A stretch of DNA of 64,000 nt, from the NCBI GenBank assembly GCA_010015745.1, contig ML978156.1:293635-357634 (forward strand), read 5' to 3'. This document shows positions 23,409 to 34,513 of this stretch, in pieces. A program made the translations under genes and the position numbers. Position 1 is the first letter of the stretch, and every line of letters begins with the position of its first letter. The notes under the pieces were generated by a model, which was given only the letters and a program-made list of their open reading frames with translations, searched no databases and was not told where the DNA came from. The stretch comes from Setomelanomma holmii (taxonomy: Eukaryota; Ascomycota; Dothideomycetes; Pleosporales; Phaeosphaeriaceae).

Positions 23409-24289
23409 ATGGTGTCAAACGCACAAGATGTAGAAGCCCTCGTGCACTCTGATGATCCCAATCACCCGGCAAACCACATCTGCACGCTTTGCGCCAAGTT
23501 CTACACCCTAGGCTGGGTACGAGCAACCTTCCTCACGGACTGAGGCGTGCAAAATAGTAAAAGGTAGACTGACATGTAAACTGATCAGGTCACAGGCACT
23601 GGTGGAGGTACCAGCATTCGTCATGAAGACAAGATCTATATCGCACCCAGTGGTGTGCAGAAAGAGCTCATGAAGCCGACTGACATGTTCGTGATGGACT
23701 TCAATAGCCAGGAATACCTTCGCAGGCCTCAAGTATGCCAGCCAGTCCTACAATGGCCCTTCGCATCACTATACTAAGTGGTCGTAGGTCCTCAAACCCT
23801 CCGCCTGCACGCCCCTCTTCATGGCCGCCTTCGAACGTGGCGCCGGCTGCTGCATACACACACACTCGCAATGGGCGGTTCTCGTCACCCTCCTTGTCGA
23901 ACGCGATTCTGGTCGTGACGCTTGCTTCGAAATAGAAGAGATTGAACAAAACAAAGGCATACCAAAAGGTCGAGGCAAGCAGGGCAATCTAGGCTACTTT
24001 GACCGCCTGCGGATACCGATCATTGAGAATACAGCGCACGAGGAAGATCTAAGGGACAGCTTGGAAGAGGCGATGGAGAAGTTCCCGGATAGTTATGCTA
24101 TTCTGGTCAGAAGGCATGGAATGTGCGTGTAACTGGCATGTATGCCTGCAAGGTATGATGCTGACGATCTTCAGATACGTTTGGGGCGATAATGTGCACA
24201 AAGCCAAGACACAGTGCGAAAGCATTGACTACATCTTGCAGCTCGCAGTGGAGATGAAGCAGCTGGGTCTACCATGGACAAAGCCATAG
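23409..24289 (+). CDS. MDE1: Methylthioribulose-1-phosphate dehydratase
   Basis: Class II aldolase/adducin-fold zinc enzyme that dehydrates 5-methylthioribulose-1-phosphate in the methionine salvage pathway, in the cytosol. Four exons (23409-23516, 23589-23732, 23788-24122, 24175-24289) encode 233 residues. Visible family features: NHICTLCAKFYTLGWVTGTGGG at the first junction, YIAPSGVQKE, the zinc-binding HTHS motif, the catalytic-region acidic EIEQNKGI and the C-terminal zinc histidine in RRHGIYVWGD. All introns are GT-AG and each junction restores a conserved segment. Its length equals other fungal Mde1 proteins. Confidence 0.94.
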
Positions 24290-25025
24290 TGTGGGTAGTA
24301 GCGGTCTAGGGAAGTACGACGGTCGAATGCAGTCACCTTGAGAACTGCACTGAATTCAGGACTGATCAAACAAGCGACCCGCAGCGTGTGACTCGACCCC
24401 GTAAACCTTGTAGCTTCTTGACGCCGTGTTAGGGCCGAAGTTTATGTCCGAAGGCGGGCAAAGCGCTTCACTCAGTGTTGCTCGGGGGGACTAGTCCAAG
24501 CATACTCGGACATCAACACTATACCACAATACTACGTTTTGGCCAGGTAGAACGTCGATCGACAGCCATCATTCGATCAATAGGTCCTCGTCCCTTCCAG
24601 TACGATTTCAGACTGCAGGGGTTGTGCGCTCGGTAACTTTACAAGAATAGTGATCATTACTAATATATTCATCCTGAAGTCTCATCACGCCTTGGCATCA
24701 AGCCAAAACATATAAGCTTCGGCGGCAGATACCCAGGATACAGCAGTTGTGCCATTGGACAAAATTCGGAACTCCGTGTTCCAGTGTGCACATTCGTTCG
24801 AGCACGAGGCATTAGCACAGGCGAACAGGTAATGCTTTCCTTGCTGTCTATCAATTGACTGCAATCCATTGTAGTGTGCAGAGCTTAAAACATCAATATG
24901 GCAAGAATGATCCATAAGCAGTCTCACATGTTCCTAATTCGTTGAGTGGGGAAGTCTTTCCATATATGCTTGGTGCAATACATGCAAACGTCAGCAGCTC
25001 GCACTGCCATACAATTCTACCTTTG
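24290..25025. other. Intergenic region, no supported gene
   Basis: A minus-strand open frame at 24685-24915 has four cysteines but no signal peptide or convincing partner exon, so it was not called. No repeat was recognised. Confidence 0.4.
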
Positions 25026-25033
25026 TATAAAAG
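25026..25033 (+). promoter_or_regulatory. TATA box of the beta-lactamase-like gene
   Basis: TATAAAAG, a perfect TATA consensus, lies 60 bp before the start codon of the hydrolase gene. Confidence 0.65.
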
Positions 25034-25092
25034 ACAAGCCTCAGGCACTGCAAGTCGATTTCACAAACCTACAATACTTCAGTAAACCAAAG

Positions 25093-26439
25093 ATGGCTCC
25101 TGCACTATCCTCAGCAGCCGCAGCATCTCTGCGCACCTATATCAACAACTCCACAATCACAGTTTCTCCCCTTCTCCCAGGAGCCTTAGTCTACATCACT
25201 GACTCCCAAAACAACGTCCTCTTCTCCTATGGCGTCGGCACACCCACCCCTCCGACTGCACAGTCCATATCGATCATCCAATCCCTCACCAAACTCGTCG
25301 GCAGCATCGCCTGCCTCCAACTCGTCGAGCGCGGCCTCACTTCTCTCGACGATCCCACAATCATACTCACACACCTCCCCGAACTCGCCGCAAAGAAGGT
25401 CCTTACAGGCTACACCACCTCCCCCTCCGGCACCAAGCACTTCCACTTCGAAGACCAACACGTCTCCATAACCCCACGCATGCTTCTAAACCACACCTAC
25501 GGCGGCGGCCACACCTACTTCAACACGCTCCTCTTCCAATACTTCCAAGACAGGGGTATATGGCACACGACCAACGAAGCAGCCGACACGTACGCTACTT
25601 TACTCGCTAGCCCCCTGCTCTGGCAGCCCGGCACGAAGACGAATTACGGCCAGGGATTGGATTGGATTGCAGTTTTGATTGAACGGCTGACTGGGCAGAA
25701 GTTGGCGGAGTATTTGGAGGAGAATATCTTCAAGCCTTTGGGAATGAGTGCGACGGGCTTTGAGCCGGGTTTTGGCGGAGATGTGTTGGAGCGAGAAGGG
25801 AATGAGGGGATGTTTTGGCCGAGAGTTTTGCGTGATGGTAATGGTACGGATGAGGGTGAGGGTGAGAGCGGGGGGTTTACGAAACTCGATCCTGATGTGC
25901 CGGAAATTAAGACACGAGACGATGCGTTTCCTGCTGGGAACTATCATACAGGGAGCTTAGGCACGGGTCTGGTATCCTGTGCGAAGGATTCTACGCGCTT
26001 GCTGAGTATTTTGCTGCCGCAGAATGCGGGAAGGGATCCGGTCACGGGACGGAGGATGCTGAGTCCGAAGTCGGTGGCTGAGATCACGAGTGCGCAACTG
26101 CCAGAGCATATTCGGTGCGATTCGCGCAATGTGCCTGCATCAGGCGCGAGTTCTATCATTCTGCCTGGGCTACTTGAAGCGGCGCATATAGATCCGCATG
26201 GGAGTTTTGGACTTGGGTGCGGTGTACAAGGTGCTGACAGAGTGCTAAAGAATGGACAGAGAGGACGAAGTAAAAGGAGTGTGTACTGGTATGGGGCTGC
26301 GAATACAGAGTGCTGGGTCGATGGGGAGAAAGGAATTGTGGTGTTTGTGAATGGGAACTTTTATCCTTGGAATGATGAGAATTGGTTGGGTTTCGTAGCG
26401 GGCGTAGAAGGGCAGGTGTATAAGGAACTGCAGGAGTGA
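25093..26439 (+). CDS. Beta-lactamase-fold serine hydrolase (class C/esterase type)
   Basis: Single exon of 448 residues. The catalytic SxxK motif is S64-L-T-K67 within IIQSLTKLVG, and the tyrosine motif lies around Y185 (TNYGQGLD). LNHTYGGGH sits where related enzymes carry the LLxHTSG pattern. The product belongs with the serine beta-lactamase-like hydrolases and transesterases of fungi, which include lactone hydrolases and acyltransferases of secondary metabolism; antibiotic resistance is not implied. No signal peptide follows the chosen Met (MAPALSSAAA). The frame is open 49 codons upstream, but the TATA box 60 bp before this ATG supports the shorter form. The substrate is unknown. Confidence 0.85.
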   Translation: MAPALSSAAAASLRTYINNSTITVSPLLPGALVYITDSQNNVLFSYGVGTPTPPTAQSISIIQSLTKLVGSIACLQLVERGLTSLDDPTIILTHLPELAAKKVLTGYTTSPSGTKHFHFEDQHVSITPRMLLNHTYGGGHTYFNTLLFQYFQDRGIWHTTNEAADTYATLLASPLLWQPGTKTNYGQGLDWIAVLIERLTGQKLAEYLEENIFKPLGMSATGFEPGFGGDVLEREGNEGMFWPRVLRDGNGTDEGEGESGGFTKLDPDVPEIKTRDDAFPAGNYHTGSLGTGLVSCAKDSTRLLSILLPQNAGRDPVTGRRMLSPKSVAEITSAQLPEHIRCDSRNVPASGASSIILPGLLEAAHIDPHGSFGLGCGVQGADRVLKNGQRGRSKRSVYWYGAANTECWVDGEKGIVVFVNGNFYPWNDENWLGFVAGVEGQVYKELQE

Positions 26440-26685
26440 GTAGGCTTCTGCAGAGAGACGCAATAATGTGGATATAAAGTACAGATTTGATTTTCGCGCA
26501 ATGGCAGAGTCAGTGAGAACGCCTTGAACGCGCACTTATGCTGCCGTGGTGATCCTGGTATGATACAGCCTCCATGCTCCCGTGTGCAGCGGTGGCATTC
26601 CTAGACATACATGCAATGAAGAAACTTCGGGGGAAGAAATCATGGACGCCTCCTAGCCAAACGTACTGGTGAGAAAGCTCCATGG

Positions 26686-29090
26686 TCAAGACGCGGCCTT
26701 GACTTCAAGTGCGCCGTTCGCACTCTCTTTCGCCAGTTGCCCGTCACCCTCTGCCTTCACAGTAGGCGTACTTGATTCCTGCTCTCCCAAGACTGAAGGC
26801 CGCCACTTCCTGAGGAGCTTTGCAGCATTTGGCTTCGCGCGATCATTCTCTTGCCAGAGTTCCGCCAATATGTCCACTACGATCGTCCTAACAGGCGGCC
26901 TGAACATGTACAAGTATTGAAGTGCGCTGCACGCAAGGTCGATACGCTCGGGGTCTCTCGCCATGGTCTTCAGCCTGGTGAGAATCTCGTGGTCGAGTGC
27001 TGGAATCTCTGACAAGAGGCGGAGGAGAACTTTGTCAGTGTTCTCAACGAAATTGAGAATGCCGTCGAACATACGAAGCGCACAACGCTTGTAGTTGCCT
27101 TGTGAAAAGTCCGCATCAAATGTGGTATGGCCATTGGTGCCGTTCTTTGCCGACTTCTTCGATGCCCGTGCCAACACTTCGTCATTGTACCACTCCTCGT
27201 TGAGCCACGAGATCGCCACGTCAATGCGCTTCTTCCAGTCGTGAATTATGTAGTTGTAAATTCCGTCTCTTACTGATTCGCCAATAGCCAGACTGCCCTT
27301 CGCACTCTTCACAGCATACTCATCTTTGATGTTCTCATCAGTGTTATCGAGGCCAGCATTCGCACGTGTGGCAAGCCGTGACAGGATGGTGATCCACGCA
27401 TCTCGACCATAGTCTGTTGCTGCGAGGCGATTGAAACCAGCTTTTGTAGCCTTGCTCTTAGAAATCTCGTCGGCGCTTGATAGCATGCCGAATGCGCGAT
27501 AGACAGTCTGGTCACCGTACTTCTGGACTTCTTGTGGCGATAGTGGAGGTGCTTCGGGAAGCTTGTAGGGGGCGAGAGGGGCGGAGGGTCCTGACTGGGG
27601 AAGATCGGTCGGTGGAAGGGCATCGAGTCTGTTGATGACCTGCTCAGCATCCTCTGGCTCAAAGTCGGGTTCGTATTCTTCCTCGTCTTCTGCAGCTGGG
27701 CTTGTTCCAGCTTGAGCGACAGGCGGGGGGGCAGCCGCTTGACTGAGACTGAGATAACGCGCGCGAACGATATTGATAGCATGGTCGAGCTTCTGCGCGT
27801 CCACAGACTGCAAGACTGGTACAACAATCCTTAACAATTGCTCTGGGTCCTTGAATGCTTGCACATCGAAGTTGACGGTGCTGCCTTCGGGATTCAGGGT
27901 ATACAATTGGCGCCAGCTGATCGGACCTGGTGGGAGGGGCTGAACAGAAGGCGGCCGGGAGGTAGTAGTCTCTGCAGCGACTCGCTGCCTCTTTGCATGA
28001 TCGAGCCCATCATTTGGCTCGCTGGGAGCCGGGCGCTTGCGATTAGACTCGTCAAAGATTTCAACGCGCGTACGGTGCATGCGTTCTATGTACTGTTGTA
28101 TCCGTCCGTTGATCTGATTCTCAGGGTTTCTCTTCATGATGTTCATGAGCAATGCTCGCGTTGTGCGCTCAATTGACTTCAGTATGACCTTATTTTTGGG
28201 CGTCATGGGCGAGTTAGCGAGTTTCAGCGGATTGAAGTTGAGAACACTGTTCAAGATCTTGTTCGCAGCAACAGGTCGGCGGTGCATGAGCACACCCAAG
28301 CTGTTCAGCGTTGCCGTTACGAGCAGACCGTCAGTGTGGTCCCCATGTATGATATCTAGTAGACGATCCAGCAGTCCGTGTCCTTCCGCCTCGAGGCTCG
28401 GATAAGGTATGATAGGATGATCGCGGGGTACGAGCGCGAGGGAGATGTCGCTGTGGTCGGGTCTTCGGGGATCGACGATGCCTGGTGTTTGAACCAGCAC
28501 CACCTGCTGGAGGAATTTGACGCAGCATATGCGCACACCTGGCGAAGCAGTGTCCATGCGGCGCAAAATGCTCGATTTGATCGACGACATAAGCTCCCAG
28601 TCGCGGGCATCGTGGGGGTGTGAGACACTGGGGCACAATCAAGTATGAGAGAGTGTCCATCATAGCTGCAATTTGGGGACCGCGCAAAGCAGATGGGGAA
28701 GACATTGCAAGCCATACTCGTCACAGCGGGTGTCTATCTGGTGCGCAGGGGGTTCTTCACTTACGTGTGTCTGTATACAAGCGGATACACGCTCGCAGCC
28801 GCTTGCACAACGCTCTTAGTGACGCTCTTGTCGTCGACGTGCTCGAGATAGTCCTTCAACGTGGGCAGTACCGACGTCGCGCAAACCTCCTTCGCGTCTG
28901 AAGGCCAAGCGGGCGAGGCGAACGCCTCAGCCAGGAAGTCTGCACCCCATCGCTGAATCTCAAGGCTCTGATCGTCTGCACTGTAGCCGATGATGGGTAG
29001 CACGCCCGGAATGATGGTGGGATAGTATCTACCGTCGCCTAGCGCGAGCGACCGGGCTGACTCCAACTGCTGCATCGTTTGCGCAGCCAT
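26686..29090 (-). CDS. PTA1: Pta1/symplekin, mRNA 3'-end processing scaffold
   Basis: Scaffold subunit of the cleavage and polyadenylation factor in the nucleus. Two exons (29090-28765, 28627-26686) join across a 137-bp GT-AG intron into 755 residues, close to yeast Pta1. The junction gives YPLVYRHTVSHPHDARDWEL, matching the symplekin N-terminal HEAT-repeat region, followed by SSILRRMDTASPGVRICCVK. Further on are a charged KRPAPSEP linker, an acidic EEEYEPDFEPEDAEQ segment and a helical C-terminal region. The start is the ATG of MAAQTMQQLE. The gene is divergent from COA3, with a 370-bp shared promoter region. Confidence 0.9.
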
Positions 29091-29460
29091 GTCGGTGGTG
29101 AAGGATGCAGTTCACGAGGTTGAGCTTTGTTTCTTTGAACGGGGGCTGATGGTGGTGACGCTTGTGCACGCGCGCGAAACAGTCAAACCAGGGCGCGACA
29201 AAGCACAGATGATGTCGCGGCGCGCTCTCCCATTCCTAGCAATGCTAATAACCAATTAGCGAAGGAGTGTCGAGAAGAAAGAAACGCGCCCGGTGGTGTT
29301 GATCGGCTGTGGCTGCTCGGTGAGGTCAGAGAGGGAAGCTGCAGATGGACGTGCCGCTGCGGACGCTAACTCTGCTTAGTCATGCAGAAAGTGGAATCAT
29401 CGCCGCGGCGAGATGGTCTACTCCTTCCCCGCAAGATTGTGAGAGCCTCAGCAAGCCACC
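29091..29460. promoter_or_regulatory. Shared bidirectional promoter of PTA1 and COA3
   Basis: 370 bp between two divergent start codons. No TATA box is apparent, as is common for housekeeping genes. Confidence 0.55.
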
Positions 29461-29842
29461 ATGGGATAGTGAGTACGCCCGTATACTACTAGGACAATGC
29501 AGCTTATACCAGCATCAGCAAACCCTTCCGTTCGACCTACTATGACGACCGCATGCGAGCCTCACCGGCTCTGCTGCGAGCTCGTGCGCCGTACTTGATC
29601 AAGAACACCATCACCGGCATCGCCATCTGCTCCCTCGTCATTGGAATATGTCCGTCCTACCGAAACGATCTCTTCAGACCACTCTCTGACCCTTGACAGA
29701 CACCTACACCATCAATGCGATCTCACAGGACGAATTCGACGATGTCATCGTGCCCGACGAACCCATTAAGCGTCCCGCGCAGCAGCAGCTGTCTGGTGGG
29801 ACTACCCTGGCTGTGCAGCAGGCCGTCGATGCGCGAAAGTAG
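29461..29842 (+). CDS. COA3: Cytochrome c oxidase assembly factor 3
   Basis: Small inner-membrane protein that helps couple Cox1 synthesis to complex IV assembly. Exons 29461-29468, 29513-29649 and 29700-29842 give 95 residues. The family core is clear: STYYDDRMRASPALLRARAPYLIKN, then one membrane segment (TGIAICSLVIGIYTYTI), then DEFDDVIVPDEP. The start is inferred. An 8-nt first exon opens at a perfect vertebrate-style Kozak context (GCCACCATGG) and joins in frame across a 44-bp intron, giving MGYISKPFRSTYY. A rival model starts at 29345 but needs a 34-bp intron, shorter than fungi normally splice. Intron 2 has a weak GTCCGT donor, but the spliced protein is canonical. Confidence 0.82.
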
Positions 29843-30507
29843 TTTACGCCGAGAAGATTGTATATTGGTGTATGATATAACGCACGCATTGGGCCGGCGC
29901 AATATGGCATTTCAGGACAATACCAAATCTATCTATTGTTAAGACAATACACTACTCTCTTCACACAAGGAATTATCGCAGCGGCGGCAGGCAGCCTACG
30001 CTGTGATTGCTCACGTACTGGTTTGAGGATACTGTTAGCATGGTTTGGAGGACCCTGGAGATCAGTACCATTCTACGCTGGCGCTTCTTTCCAGCTACCA
30101 CATTCCGCTCAAGGTCGCCAGGGACCCGACTCCACTGACTCAGCGCATGAGCTGAATTAGCCATCGCTCGGCCAGAGGATTTGTCGAACCATGGAAAGCC
30201 CTGGCCACGAGCATCCCATTTGCTCTTCCCTGAACCCAGCTTCTAGTTTGCTGTCGGTACTAGGTGCTCTTGCTTCCCAACAATATTTTCATCCTAGTCT
30301 TTGTTTTGCGCTCTCTACTTCGGAAACTATGCACTCTTGCCGCACACCTTCATCTCTAAACTTTCTTTGTTCAAAAAGCTTTCACCCACGTAACATCGCA
30401 AAAGACTCGAAACGATACCGAGGAAATTCACGCTGATTGGTCGCGGATCCTCTCGAAGACGTCCCGCTCTCGTACAAGTCAGATCCTCCGACTCCAGCGA
30501 CTCGCCG
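29843..30507. other. Intergenic region, no supported gene
   Basis: About 650 bp with only short open frames. No repeat or RNA gene was recognised. Confidence 0.45.
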
Positions 30508-31395
30508 ATGGAGGCGTCAATGTCAAGCTCGGATGCCCAGATGCGCCCCAGCGCCAGCACGGCAGACACAAATTTCAGCTCCAGTGCCACTCGCGGATCT
30601 GCTGGCTCACCTCGACACATCGAATCGAAATGTGTGGTGAGTCAAAGTATGGGAAGTCAACGTCTGGGAAGCCAACCTGATCGTGACGGTGGACCGAGAT
30701 GCGGACACAGAGGCGCCTCGAGGATCCAAAACCAGTCCAAGCCCGACGTTGAAACCTTTCTCGCCCATGTTGCTACTCACGATCGTCGCTCTCCACCTCA
30801 GCCATCGAAATCTACACGGCGGCTCCCCGCCCATCACGGCTCCTCCATGCAGGACCAACAAACCAGATACATCCCACAGTACGCGGCGAGGAGCCACAGT
30901 CTTATGATGCCCGCAAATGTCGCACGTCGCAAAACAAGGAGGAAGGACGACGCCAGCACACCGTGGTCAACGTTGACGGAGGCGAACCCGATATATCAGA
31001 GGTTGCCCCCAAATGCTGTGAGAAGCACACTTCAGCGAGCAGAGAGCTCACTCGTCCTGTCGAAGGCAGAAACAGGTTCGACTCTTGTCGAGATGCTGAT
31101 GCTCCCAAGAATGTGTCAAGAGCTGTTAGTTCGTCAAAATTGGCATCCAAGGGGGCTGAAGAGTCGAGGACATCACAAAGCAAACAAGAAGGCGACAGCG
31201 GGCGACAGGGAAGTACTTGAGACCTTTCGCTCACAAAGACTTGTATGGCAACATCGTGGTGGTATCTGCATATCGACCTCTGTTCAGACATGCTGTTGCG
31301 ATGATAAGGGAAGCAGCGTAGTCTCTAGCTATGTCTTAAAACTACAATGGAGATTTGGTATCATGCTTTATCCTGAAGTTGCTCGAAGTTTTTGA
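30508..31395 (+). CDS. Uncertain disordered hypothetical protein
   Basis: An open frame of 295 residues, rich in Ser, Arg and Gln, with no recognised domain, signal or membrane segment. The first 40 residues (SSSDAQMRPSASTADTNFSS) have the composition of a disordered protein. Beyond about 30650 at least one other frame (30963-31220) looks equally protein-like, so the true gene may be spliced differently or absent. No function can be suggested. Confidence 0.3.
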   Translation: MEASMSSSDAQMRPSASTADTNFSSSATRGSAGSPRHIESKCVVSQSMGSQRLGSQPDRDGGPRCGHRGASRIQNQSKPDVETFLAHVATHDRRSPPQPSKSTRRLPAHHGSSMQDQQTRYIPQYAARSHSLMMPANVARRKTRRKDDASTPWSTLTEANPIYQRLPPNAVRSTLQRAESSLVLSKAETGSTLVEMLMLPRMCQELLVRQNWHPRGLKSRGHHKANKKATAGDREVLETFRSQRLVWQHRGGICISTSVQTCCCDDKGSSVVSSYVLKLQWRFGIMLYPEVARSF

Positions 31396-31951
31396 AGTAT
31401 TGCACATCTGATAAAAGCTTTTGTGTAATTTAGACATTTTTCATCTCCAAATGGCATCGCAGTTGGACGTGTGGCTTGCAGCCAAGGCTCTCACCTCTGA
31501 TTGGTTAGATCATCACGCCCAAATGCCATGTCGGAGAACGTGTCGATCCCTCATGGCAATTTGCCTTGACATTTGCACATGTCAATTTCCCTGCTTCTCA
31601 ACCATCAACCATGGCTTGGGGATTGTCGTTGAGATGCACAGCGACTCGGACATGCCTTGATTGGCCACAGGGCTATCATTTTCCCGCGGACATCGATCCC
31701 TGACGTAATGTCTATCTCGCAACCAAGCTGGGCATGTTGATCGCATCAGCCACACTGGTCGAAATCGCAATTTCGCCTGGGTGCCATGTTGTTTCAGCGG
31801 TATCCTTGTGTCCATCTGTCTTCCAAACCTACAAGTCGCTGCAAACATATTGTCTCAACATAAGTCACTTCTCTTACCCACAAGGTCCCCACTTGATGGC
31901 GCTTCTCCAACGTGCTCCACAACACCGTCGTTACACTAAATCGTCGATACG
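31396..31951. other. Intergenic region upstream of the lipase gene
   Basis: No supported gene. It should hold the promoter of the steryl-ester lipase gene. No distinct motif was recognised. Confidence 0.45.
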
Positions 31952-34318
31952 ATGAGCACAACAACCGCTACCGCGACAAAGCGTAAGAATGAATATGCTT
32001 CCCACGAAGAACCACAATCCCAGGTGGAAGCTGCAATCGAATTCGCGCGGCAAGCAGAGCGACTCGGCCAATATACGCCACACCAGGAGAGCAAAGCAAC
32101 AGGGTCAACTCAAGCAGTAGAGGCCAAATTCATCACCGCTCAAGATCCCGTGATCTTGACTGCAGATGGCGGTCGCTTACCTGCGGTACCAATTGAGGAA
32201 GCGACGAGACTCAACAGACTGCGAAATGTCATTGAGAGTCACAATGAGTTTCCGGACGCGCCTGTAGCGCCAAAGACGCGTATAGCAAAAGACGGGACAG
32301 TGCACGGCCTACTTACAGAGGAAGAGGAGGAGAAGGGAGAAGGGAAGTCCGATGCCGCGCTTGGAGACACGAAAGCGCCATGGAGAACAAGCCCTCTATT
32401 TCCGCCATTACCCATGTATGGCCCACCGAATCTACCGAGGAACTTGCAATGTTGGGTTTTCCGGATCTCATCTGCAGTATTGTCTTTCTTGTTCCTCCTC
32501 GTCATTATTCTTGGTGCCGCGTTCACGTCTTTACCCGGCATGGCGATGCATCTCTGGTTGCGGTTCACCTTTCGTAACCCAGCTAAGCGCCGACCATTCT
32601 ACAAAGAGGAGGATCGAAGGAAGAGGGCAAGAAGGGTAGAAGAAAAGGCATGGATTAAGCAGCAGAAAGCAGCATCAAAGAAAGAGCCAGTTCACGTGGA
32701 AAAGGGCAATGTAGAAGATGAGTTTGTACTTCTCGAAGGTGGCCCAGACCCATTGAAATGCGACGTGCGCCTATATGCGCGCCGCGTCGGGCTCGACTGC
32801 GAGATCTTCGATGTCCAAACAGAAGATGGCTTCATCATCGAACTCTGGCATCTCTACAATCCGCGCGAATACAAACGCACAGCGCAATCGGAACGAGCGC
32901 CACATTCGCCCGACATCTTCCCCGACAATGGCCCGTCTGAAGGTGTGTCTGGCTCGCAGTATCATGATGGTAACAAAAAATATCCAGTTCTCATGATCCA
33001 TGGTCTTTTGCAGTCAGCCGGTGCCTACTGCACGAACGACGACGACAGTCTCGCCTTCTTCCTCGCGAAAAGTGGATACGATGTCTGGTTGGGCAACAAT
33101 CGCTGTGGCTTTAAGCCTCGACACACACTGCTCAAATACGATGATCCTAGGATGTGGGCGTGGAACATCAGACAGATGGGTGTTATGGATCTGCCCGCAC
33201 TAATATCGCGAGTCTTGTCCGAGACTGGCTTTGAGAAGCTCGGCCTCATCGCGCACAGTCAGGGCACAACTCAGTCGCTTGTAGCGTTGGCGAAAGAGCA
33301 GAGACCAGAGATTGGCGAGAAGATCTCCGTCTTTTGTGCTCTTGCACCAGCAGCATACGCAGGACCTCTGATTGGAAAGGCACAGTTCAAATTCATGAGC
33401 GTCATAAATCCGCTCATGTTCCGCCTTGTCTTTGGCATCCATGCGTTCATCCCCTTCATGATGACAATGCACGCGCTCTTACCAGGCAAATTCTACGGCG
33501 ACATGGGTTTTCGAGTCTTTGCATTCCTTTTCAACTGGACGGACGATCGATGGGAGCGGGACTTGCGAGACCGCATGTTTCAGTTTGCTCCCGTATATGT
33601 CAGCGCGGAGAGTATGAGGTGGTGGCTGGGCCGCGAGTGCTTCGCCAAGCAGAAGTGTATTTTGGCTACTCGAGAGGAGAAGACAATGGAAGACAAGGAA
33701 GACGAAGCAGAAGACCATCAAGCCACGCACGCCATGTCGTCTGATGAGAACTCCAACGATGACAATGACGAGGACACGGACGACGCACAACCTGGTGTAG
33801 ACACCCTCGATAGGTCGAAACACAGGATACAGAGGCGGAACAGCAGCAACGCTAAATTTGCATGGTACGGCCCAGATACACCACCATTCGCACTCTGGGT
33901 ATGCGGAGCAGACGACCTGGTTGATGGACGCCGCCTCCTTCGCCGTTTCGAGCGAGGCCGTGAGCCATTCGTCGACGTTGTACACTCAAAGATCATCGAA
34001 GGTTATGAGCACCTCGACGTCATCTGGGCCATGGACGCAATCGAGAAAGTCGGCAAAGAAGTCCGAGAAGTACTTTGGAAGACGGCACCAGAAGCAGCGA
34101 GGAAAGTCTGTCGCACGCCCAAAGCTTGTGAAGAGATTACCGACTTCTATCATCGAAGAGGTGAAGGGAGGGAGAACGCTACCAGAGAAGTCGACGTTAC
34201 TGCTGGCGAGTGGAGCGAGAAAGGCGCTGAGCAAGTCGGTGGTGGTAGTGGAGAGGGCAATAGAGACCTGGAGGCTGAGATCAAGGAGACGGAGCAAAAC
34301 GTGCTGTCGGAAGAGTAA
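31952..34318 (+). CDS. Steryl-ester hydrolase/acid-lipase-like membrane enzyme (Yeh/Tgl1 type)
   Basis: Single exon of 788 residues. After a charged, disordered N-terminus of about 165 residues comes one strong membrane segment (AVLSFLFLLVIILGAAF). Then follow the AB-hydrolase-associated lipase region (EIFDVQTEDGFIIELWHLY) and the catalytic domain. That domain carries YPVLMIHGLLQSAGAY for the oxyanion region and the nucleophile elbow AHSQGTTQS (GxSxG type, with Ala replacing the first Gly). The acid is probably in CGADDLVDGR and the histidine in EGYEHLDVIWA. An acidic, low-complexity insert of about 60 residues (EDEAEDHQ to QPGVDT) separates core parts. Yeast Yeh1, Yeh2 and Tgl1 share this layout and cleave sterol esters at lipid droplets or the plasma membrane; which paralogue this matches cannot be said. 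Confidence 0.88.
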   Translation: MSTTTATATKRKNEYASHEEPQSQVEAAIEFARQAERLGQYTPHQESKATGSTQAVEAKFITAQDPVILTADGGRLPAVPIEEATRLNRLRNVIESHNEFPDAPVAPKTRIAKDGTVHGLLTEEEEEKGEGKSDAALGDTKAPWRTSPLFPPLPMYGPPNLPRNLQCWVFRISSAVLSFLFLLVIILGAAFTSLPGMAMHLWLRFTFRNPAKRRPFYKEEDRRKRARRVEEKAWIKQQKAASKKEPVHVEKGNVEDEFVLLEGGPDPLKCDVRLYARRVGLDCEIFDVQTEDGFIIELWHLYNPREYKRTAQSERAPHSPDIFPDNGPSEGVSGSQYHDGNKKYPVLMIHGLLQSAGAYCTNDDDSLAFFLAKSGYDVWLGNNRCGFKPRHTLLKYDDPRMWAWNIRQMGVMDLPALISRVLSETGFEKLGLIAHSQGTTQSLVALAKEQRPEIGEKISVFCALAPAAYAGPLIGKAQFKFMSVINPLMFRLVFGIHAFIPFMMTMHALLPGKFYGDMGFRVFAFLFNWTDDRWERDLRDRMFQFAPVYVSAESMRWWLGRECFAKQKCILATREEKTMEDKEDEAEDHQATHAMSSDENSNDDNDEDTDDAQPGVDTLDRSKHRIQRRNSSNAKFAWYGPDTPPFALWVCGADDLVDGRRLLRRFERGREPFVDVVHSKIIEGYEHLDVIWAMDAIEKVGKEVREVLWKTAPEAARKVCRTPKACEEITDFYHRRGEGRENATREVDVTAGEWSEKGAEQVGGGSGEGNRDLEAEIKETEQNVLSEE

Positions 34319-34513
34319 GCATGGTGGCATTATTCGAGGTAGCCTTGTTTTGTATACATGCATTTTCTGGCGAGTTCCTTTCAGCATACATCATATACCC
34401 TTTCTTATATCAGAGTAGGATAGATAGCGAGTACACTAGATCAACGTACTTGCTCTAAGTCAACCCAGTATTACTAATTCATGAAAGGAGAGACCATCTC
34501 ATAAAATATGCCT

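Noticed and set aside
24685..24915. Small cysteine-containing minus-strand frame
   Set aside because: Four cysteines but no signal peptide, and no upstream exon with a good splice pair.
29345..29545. Upstream start for COA3 at 29345
   Set aside because: It joins in frame only through a 34-bp intron, shorter than normally spliced; the start at 29461 gives a better N-terminus.
32239..32568. Antisense frames within the lipase, PEX6 and phosphate carrier genes
   Set aside because: They lie wholly inside strong coding sequence and follow codon bias of the sense strand.
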